From an uncultured bacterium (GTDB taxonomy: Bacteria; Bacteroidota; Bacteroidia; Bacteroidales; Bacteroidaceae): DNA of 64,000 nt. A program made the translations under genes and the position numbers. Every line of letters begins with the position of its first letter. The first letter of the stretch is position 1. Of this stretch, positions 59,638-64,000 are shown piece after piece. The DNA is taken from contig CAJMMQ010000001.1 of the NCBI GenBank assembly GCA_905214625.1, forward strand, positions 62,001 to 126,000, written 5' to 3'. Below the pieces are notes generated by a model. That model saw only the letters and a list, made by a program, of their open reading frames with translations. It was not told where the DNA came from and searched no databases.

Positions 59638-61209
59638 ATGAAAAGACTATTTACAGCACTGACCATAATACTTGCCGCCACACTGGCCTATGCGCAAGAG
59701 ACATTCAAGAATCCCGTGGTGTGGGCCGACATGCCCGACCCTGACGTGATACGCACGGGCGACGACTTCTGGCTCGTAACGACAACCATGCACCTCATGC
59801 CGGGCGCACCGATAATGCACTCAAAGGATTTGGTAAACTGGGAGACGGTGAGCTATCTCTTCGACAGGCTCGACGAAACGCCAAAATACAACATGCAGGG
59901 CGGCACGGTGTACGGACGCGGACAATGGGCAACGTCGATAAGATACCACAACGGCACGTTCTATGCCCTGTTCTCGCCTAACGACGAGCCGTTCCGCTCG
60001 TTTGTCTACACAACGAAAGACCCGCGCAAGGGATGGACTCTTCATTCTCGTCTGCCTCACTTCCACGACGCGTCGCTGTTCTTCGACGATGACGGACGTG
60101 TGTACGTGTTCAGCGGAACCGGCAAACTGACCGAACTCAACGCCGACCTTACGGCCAAGAAGGAGGGTGGCGTGGACATTACGCTCAACGTGCGCGACGA
60201 AGAGGAGAACAATCTGCTCGAGGGCAGCCGCGTGATAAAGCACGACGGACGCTATTATCTGTTAATGATTTCGTGGCCGAAGGACAAGCCTCGCCGACAG
60301 CTGTGCTACCGTGCCGACAAGATAACGGGGCCTTACGAGAAGAAGGTGATACTTGAAGACAACTTTGCCGGCTTCCCCTATGCCGGACAGGGAACCATAG
60401 TTGACGACGGACACGGCAACTGGTATGGCTTCATCTTCCAGGACCGCGGAGCCGTCGGCCGTGTGCCGCTGCTCATGCCGTGCCGCTGGACCGACGGGTG
60501 GCCCATGTTGGGAAATATAAACGGCAAGGTGCCTTTCGTGATGAACAAGCCTGTGCAGGGCTTTAATGACATCGACATGGTGGTGAGCGACGACTTCAAC
60601 GGCGACACGCTCGACCTGAAGCACTGGCAATGGAACCATAATCCGGCCAATGATTTCTGGAAGTTATCCGACGGACGCCTGCGCTTGAAGACATGCCGTG
60701 TGGTCGACAACCTGTATATGGCGCCCAACACGCTGACGCAGCGCATGGAAGGGCCTAAATGCAGCGCGTATATCGAGATTGACTTCAGCGCCATGAGAGA
60801 CGGCGACCGTGCCGGACTTGCCGCATTCAACGGCCATTCGGGCATAATGACAATAGAGAAGGACAACAGCAAGACATGGCTGACCGTAACGCAGACGCAG
60901 GTGAACCTTACAGATAAGGAACACCTCGTGAGCAGCGTTGACACGCAGGAGAAGGCACGCATAAGCATAACAGGCAACAGGATTTTCCTGCGCATCGACG
61001 GCGACTTCAACCTCGGACGCGACATAGCCACATTCTATTACGGCACCGACGGAAAGAAATGGACCCCGATAGGCGGAGAATTTAAGATGAAATTCGACTA
61101 CCGCCGCCTGTTCATGGGCACAAGATATGCCCTGTTCAACTATGCCACGAAACAGCCGGGAGGACACGTGGACATAGAAAAATTTGTATATAAGAAAGAA
61201 GAAAAATAA
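59638..61209 (+). CDS. Secreted GH43-family glycosidase (xylosidase/arabinosidase type)
   Basis: This 523-residue protein has a signal peptide (MKRLFTALTIILAATLAYAQ). The five-blade propeller starts with the catalytic-base region MPDPDVIRTGDDFWLVTTTM (about residues 29-48), then HFHDASLFFDDDGRVYVFSG and the acid Glu in LLEGSRVIKHDGRYYLL. From about residue 320 a concanavalin-like C-terminal domain (VVSDDFNGDTLDLKHWQWNH) completes the usual beta-xylosidase plan. It would act on xylan or arabinan side chains, in line with the GH51 enzyme at 10700. An alternative start nine codons upstream (59611) is possible; the chosen one gives the cleaner signal peptide. It is followed after 14 bases by the flavoprotein gene. 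Confidence 0.9.
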   Translation: MKRLFTALTIILAATLAYAQETFKNPVVWADMPDPDVIRTGDDFWLVTTTMHLMPGAPIMHSKDLVNWETVSYLFDRLDETPKYNMQGGTVYGRGQWATSIRYHNGTFYALFSPNDEPFRSFVYTTKDPRKGWTLHSRLPHFHDASLFFDDDGRVYVFSGTGKLTELNADLTAKKEGGVDITLNVRDEEENNLLEGSRVIKHDGRYYLLMISWPKDKPRRQLCYRADKITGPYEKKVILEDNFAGFPYAGQGTIVDDGHGNWYGFIFQDRGAVGRVPLLMPCRWTDGWPMLGNINGKVPFVMNKPVQGFNDIDMVVSDDFNGDTLDLKHWQWNHNPANDFWKLSDGRLRLKTCRVVDNLYMAPNTLTQRMEGPKCSAYIEIDFSAMRDGDRAGLAAFNGHSGIMTIEKDNSKTWLTVTQTQVNLTDKEHLVSSVDTQEKARISITGNRIFLRIDGDFNLGRDIATFYYGTDGKKWTPIGGEFKMKFDYRRLFMGTRYALFNYATKQPGGHVDIEKFVYKKEEK

Positions 61210-61223
61210 GACATAAGCCCATA

Positions 61224-62492
61224 ATGACAACAAGGATTGCCATAATAGGTGGCGGCGCGGCGGGATGCTTTGCCGCAATATGCCTGAAAGAGCGCATGCC
61301 CGGAGCATGCGTAACCGTATATGAGAGCGGAAACAGGCTGCTGGCAAAGGTGGCCGTAACTGGCGGCGGACGCTGCAACCTGACCAACTCGTTCAGGGAT
61401 GTGAGGAGCGTCGAGGCTGTTTATCCGCGCGGCTCACGACTGATGAAGCGCCTGCTGCGCGAGTTTAGTAATGTTGACGCCTTCAAATGGTTTGAGAGCA
61501 ATGGGGTAAGACTCGTCACGCAAGACGACCAGTGCGTGTTTCCCGTATCGCAGGACGCCATGGAAATTGTCGGCACACTGACACGGCTGATGCACCATGG
61601 AGGCGTAAAGATAAAGACGCGGCACAGGGTAAGCAAGATTGAACATATTTCCGAAGGCGGAACAAGCAACAATGGCGGAAGCCGTTTCAGCATAAGTTTC
61701 AGCGGCAGCGACACGCCGGAGGAACATGCCGACATCGTGCTGGTAACAACAGGAGGCAGCCCGAAGACAAGCGGACTTGATTTTCTGCGAGATCTCAATC
61801 TCGACATTGTGCAGCCAGTGCCGTCGCTGTTCAGCGTGTGTCTGCCGAAAAACAATGTCACAAAACTGATTGGCACCGTCGTAAACGACGTTACCGCCGG
61901 TCTTACCGGCACCAAGCTGAGAGCTGCCGGACCGCTGCTGATAACCCATTGGGGCATGAGCGGACCTGCCATTCTGCGCCTTTCGTCATACGCCGCACGC
62001 ATTCTGCATGATGCCGAATACAAGGCGGAGCTGTGGATAAACTGGTTTGGCGACATGAATGAGCCGGAGGTGGCAGACATGATAAGCGAGATGGCTGCCG
62101 AAAACAAGCAGAAGCAGATTTCAAACATATACCCTGCACACCTAAACAGCCGCCTGTGGGAGCATCTGCTGACACAGAGCGGGCTGAAACCCGAAATTAG
62201 ATGGGCCGAGCTGGGCAGCAAGGGCCGCAACCGCCTTGTGGCCACACTGACAAACGACAGATACAGAATAGACGGCAAGAACAGGTTTAAGGAAGAGTTT
62301 GTTACCTGCGGAGGCGTTGCCCTGGGCAACATCAGCGCCAAGACTCTTGAATGTAAAAAACACGAAGGACTGTATTTTGCGGGCGAAGTGCTCGACGTTG
62401 ACGCCGTAACAGGAGGTTTCAACCTTCAGGCGGCATGGACAATGGGATATGTTGCTGCAAAGTCTGTTGCAGAAAAATACGGGACACTATAG
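61224..62492 (+). CDS. HI0933-family FAD-dependent oxidoreductase
   Basis: This 422-residue flavoprotein has an N-terminal FAD-binding GxGxxG motif (IAIIGGGAAGCFAAICL, about residues 5-21), the family motif LLAKVAVTGGGRCNLTNS, and a C-terminal FAD contact segment (TCGGVALGNISAKTL, then YFAGEVLDVDAVTGGFNLQA). The family (HI0933/BaiN-like) reduces double bonds in some members, but most are uncharacterised. It is cytoplasmic. It starts 14 bases after the GH43 gene, so the two share a transcript, although no biochemical link is obvious. Confidence 0.92.
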   Translation: MTTRIAIIGGGAAGCFAAICLKERMPGACVTVYESGNRLLAKVAVTGGGRCNLTNSFRDVRSVEAVYPRGSRLMKRLLREFSNVDAFKWFESNGVRLVTQDDQCVFPVSQDAMEIVGTLTRLMHHGGVKIKTRHRVSKIEHISEGGTSNNGGSRFSISFSGSDTPEEHADIVLVTTGGSPKTSGLDFLRDLNLDIVQPVPSLFSVCLPKNNVTKLIGTVVNDVTAGLTGTKLRAAGPLLITHWGMSGPAILRLSSYAARILHDAEYKAELWINWFGDMNEPEVADMISEMAAENKQKQISNIYPAHLNSRLWEHLLTQSGLKPEIRWAELGSKGRNRLVATLTNDRYRIDGKNRFKEEFVTCGGVALGNISAKTLECKKHEGLYFAGEVLDVDAVTGGFNLQAAWTMGYVAAKSVAEKYGTL

Positions 62493-62526
62493 TTTCAGCA
62501 GGATAAACGCAGGCTGGATAAAAAAC

Positions 62527-62564
62527 AAAATAAAGGAACACCAGGCGCCTGGTGTTCCTTTATT
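62527..62564. terminator. Bidirectional terminator between the flavoprotein gene and fucO
   Basis: A perfect 38-base palindrome with no loop bases at its centre (62545/62546), flanked by A-rich and T-rich DNA. It serves two convergent genes. Confidence 0.9.
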
Positions 62565-62582
62565 TTTATAATACTTTTCAAA

Positions 62583-63737
62583 TTAAAGCACCTTCTTGTA
62601 CAGCTCAACAATCTGCTCCTCGGTAACGTCGCGCGGGTTACCCGGAGTACATACGTCGGCAATGGCCTGAGCGGCGAGGGCGGGAATGTCGCTCTCCTTA
62701 ATGCCGAGGTCAGACAGATGCTGAGGTATGCCCACACGGATGGCCAATGCCTTGACAGCATCGCATGCAGCCTGAGCAGCCTCCTCGGCGGTCATGCCCG
62801 TAGTGTCAACGCCCATTGTGCGTGCAATTACACCATATTTCTCTATGCAGCAAGGCATGTTGAACTCCATGATTGTGGGCAGGAGCAGTGCGTTGGCAAC
62901 TCCGTGGGGAACATCAAAGAGCGAGCCCATCGGGTGGGCCATGCCGTGAACAAGGCCAAGACCTACGTTAGAGAAAGCCTGAGCTGCGATATACTGAGCC
63001 AGAGCCATGCCCTCGCGTCCTACAGGATTCTGCGGTTCCTCAACGGCAACAGGCAGATTCTCTGCTATCATCTTTATGGCCTGCAGCTCATACATGTCTG
63101 ACATAACCCATGCGCCCTTGGTGATATATCCCTCGATGGCATGCGTCAGAGCATCCATACCCGTTGCGGCGGTGAGTCCCTTCGGCAGCGAATACATCAG
63201 CTCGGGGTCGACAATGGCAACGGCAGGGATGTCGTTGGGGTCTACGCAGACCATCTTTTTCTGATTTTCTTCGTCTATAATAACATAGTTGATGGTAACC
63301 TCGGCACCTGTACCTGCTGTTGTAGGCAGCGCGATTATCGGCACCGACTTGTTCTTTGTAGGCGCACATCCCTCGAGCGAAACAACATCGGCAAACTCAG
63401 GGTTGGCAACAACGATGCCGATACCCTTGGCCGTGTCCATAGACGAGCCTCCGCCGATGGCGATGATGCAGTCGGCACCAGACGCCTTGAATGCGTCAAC
63501 GCCCTGCTTGACGTTAGTAACAGTAGGGTTGGGCTTTATCTCGCTGTATATGTCGTATGCAAATCCGGCCTCGTCAAGAACGTCGGTAACCATCTTTGCC
63601 GTACCAACTTTCAACAGTCCTTTATCTGTTGCAACTAATGCCTTGTGAAGATTAAGACGCGCCAATACTTCCGGCAACTGCTTGCGAGCACCGGCTCCGA
63701 AGTAAGATACTTCGTTGAGAATAAATCTGTTAATCAT
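62583..63737 (-). CDS. fucO: Lactaldehyde reductase (iron-dependent alcohol dehydrogenase)
   Basis: FucO reduces L-lactaldehyde from fucose or rhamnose breakdown to 1,2-propanediol with NADH. The 384 residues match the family length. Features are NAD-binding AIGGGSSMDTAKGIGIVV (about residues 95-112), PTTAGTGAEVTINYVI, and the iron ligands in MDALTHAIEGYI and LVHGMAHPMGSLFDVPHGVA. From memory it closely resembles E. coli FucO in every block, including SLEGCAPT and VCVDPNDIP. It is cytoplasmic and, here, separated from other fucose-breakdown genes. It diverges from the partial gene at 63922. Confidence 0.93.
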   Translation of the reverse strand: MINRFILNEVSYFGAGARKQLPEVLARLNLHKALVATDKGLLKVGTAKMVTDVLDEAGFAYDIYSEIKPNPTVTNVKQGVDAFKASGADCIIAIGGGSSMDTAKGIGIVVANPEFADVVSLEGCAPTKNKSVPIIALPTTAGTGAEVTINYVIIDEENQKKMVCVDPNDIPAVAIVDPELMYSLPKGLTAATGMDALTHAIEGYITKGAWVMSDMYELQAIKMIAENLPVAVEEPQNPVGREGMALAQYIAAQAFSNVGLGLVHGMAHPMGSLFDVPHGVANALLLPTIMEFNMPCCIEKYGVIARTMGVDTTGMTAEEAAQAACDAVKALAIRVGIPQHLSDLGIKESDIPALAAQAIADVCTPGNPRDVTEEQIVELYKKVL

Positions 63738-63784
63738 GTTTTTTAATAAAAAGAATACTGGTTAGTAATAATATATCGCTGATG

Positions 63785-63792
63785 CAAAGTTA
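63785..63792 (-). promoter_or_regulatory. -7 box of fucO
   Basis: TAACTTTG on the minus strand, 48 bases before the fucO start. The -33 region is AT-rich without a clear TTG. Confidence 0.6.
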
Positions 63793-63921
63793 CGAAAATT
63801 ATTTAATTATTATATATTGATTTGTTTTAATAACTTTACGTGTAATATTTTTATAACCTTTCACAAGACTATTGGAGAGGTCAACCACAATATTAACCTA
63901 CTTTGTATAACATTTAGCCTT

Positions 63922-64000
63922 ATGAGACTGAGCATAAAAATGTCTGCCGCGGACAATGCCGTGGCAGACACATTGCAGCCGAAGGACGGCGACTATGCTG
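63922..64000 (+). CDS. Start of an unidentified gene (runs off the window)
   Basis: An ATG opens a frame (MRLSIKMSAADNAVADTLQP) that stays open for 26 codons to the window end. It diverges from fucO and its base composition is coding-like. There is too little sequence to name it. A second possible start is Met7. Confidence 0.4.
   Translation, partial: MRLSIKMSAADNAVADTLQPKDGDYA

Overview
The window is chromosomal DNA from a member of the Bacteroidales, most likely Prevotella or a close relative. Three things point there. Many genes are preceded by the Bacteroidota -7 promoter box TAnnTTTG, often with a TTTG or TTG -33 box about 19 bases upstream. Several signature proteins of the phylum are present: the Fkp fucokinase/GDP-fucose pyrophosphorylase, a MurF-alanine racemase fusion, PnuT thiamine transport, a FecR/ECF-sigma pair, and outer-membrane barrels with carboxypeptidase-like and STN domains. 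Signal peptides ending in AQ and T9SS-like C-termini are common. No tRNA, rRNA, CRISPR array, prophage or intact insertion sequence was seen.

Layout. 1-2.9 kb: end of bipA, a secreted hypothetical protein and a methyltransferase. 3.3-5.0 kb: an ECF sigma factor fused through one membrane helix to a C-terminal beta-barrel domain, which is the most unusual gene here. 5.3-7.2 kb: two overlapping secreted-protein genes. 7.4-14.2 kb: an outer-membrane barrel, a tiny proline-rich lipoprotein, a GH51 arabinofuranosidase and a MATE exporter. 14.9-20.5 kb: a cell-surface signalling unit (STN-barrel, ECF sigma, FecR) followed by a second MATE exporter. 20.7-25.5 kb: another barrel, then luxS and MTA/SAH nucleosidase (recycling of S-adenosylhomocysteine, AI-2 precursor formation) and an unknown secreted protein. 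26.3-37.3 kb: YfhO membrane protein overlapping fkp, a GSCFA protein, murF-alr and an MFS sugar-acid transporter. 37.5-47.8 kb: a small barrel, a BtuB-like receptor, a nucleoside-hydrolase-like protein, the B12-dependent ribonucleotide reductase, folB, a cell-wall amidase and an MlaD protein. 48.2-55.0 kb: dnaA, a barrel, an M1-like peptidase and a nitroreductase. 54.8-58.6 kb: a thiamine uptake operon under a TPP riboswitch. 59.6-64 kb: a GH43 glycosidase, an HI0933-type flavoprotein, fucO and the start of an unidentified gene.

The intergenic DNA is rich in structure. It contains a tandem array of decayed promoter copies ahead of the BtuB-like receptor (with a second copy ahead of the gene at 41066), two copies of a hairpin-bearing dispersed repeat, a 200-bp MITE-like element with 20-base terminal inverted repeats, short tandem repeats just upstream of luxS, a GC-rich foldable segment upstream of murF-alr, and an orphan terminator. 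Several start codons were moved downstream of the longest open frame because a promoter box or signal peptide shows where the gene begins.
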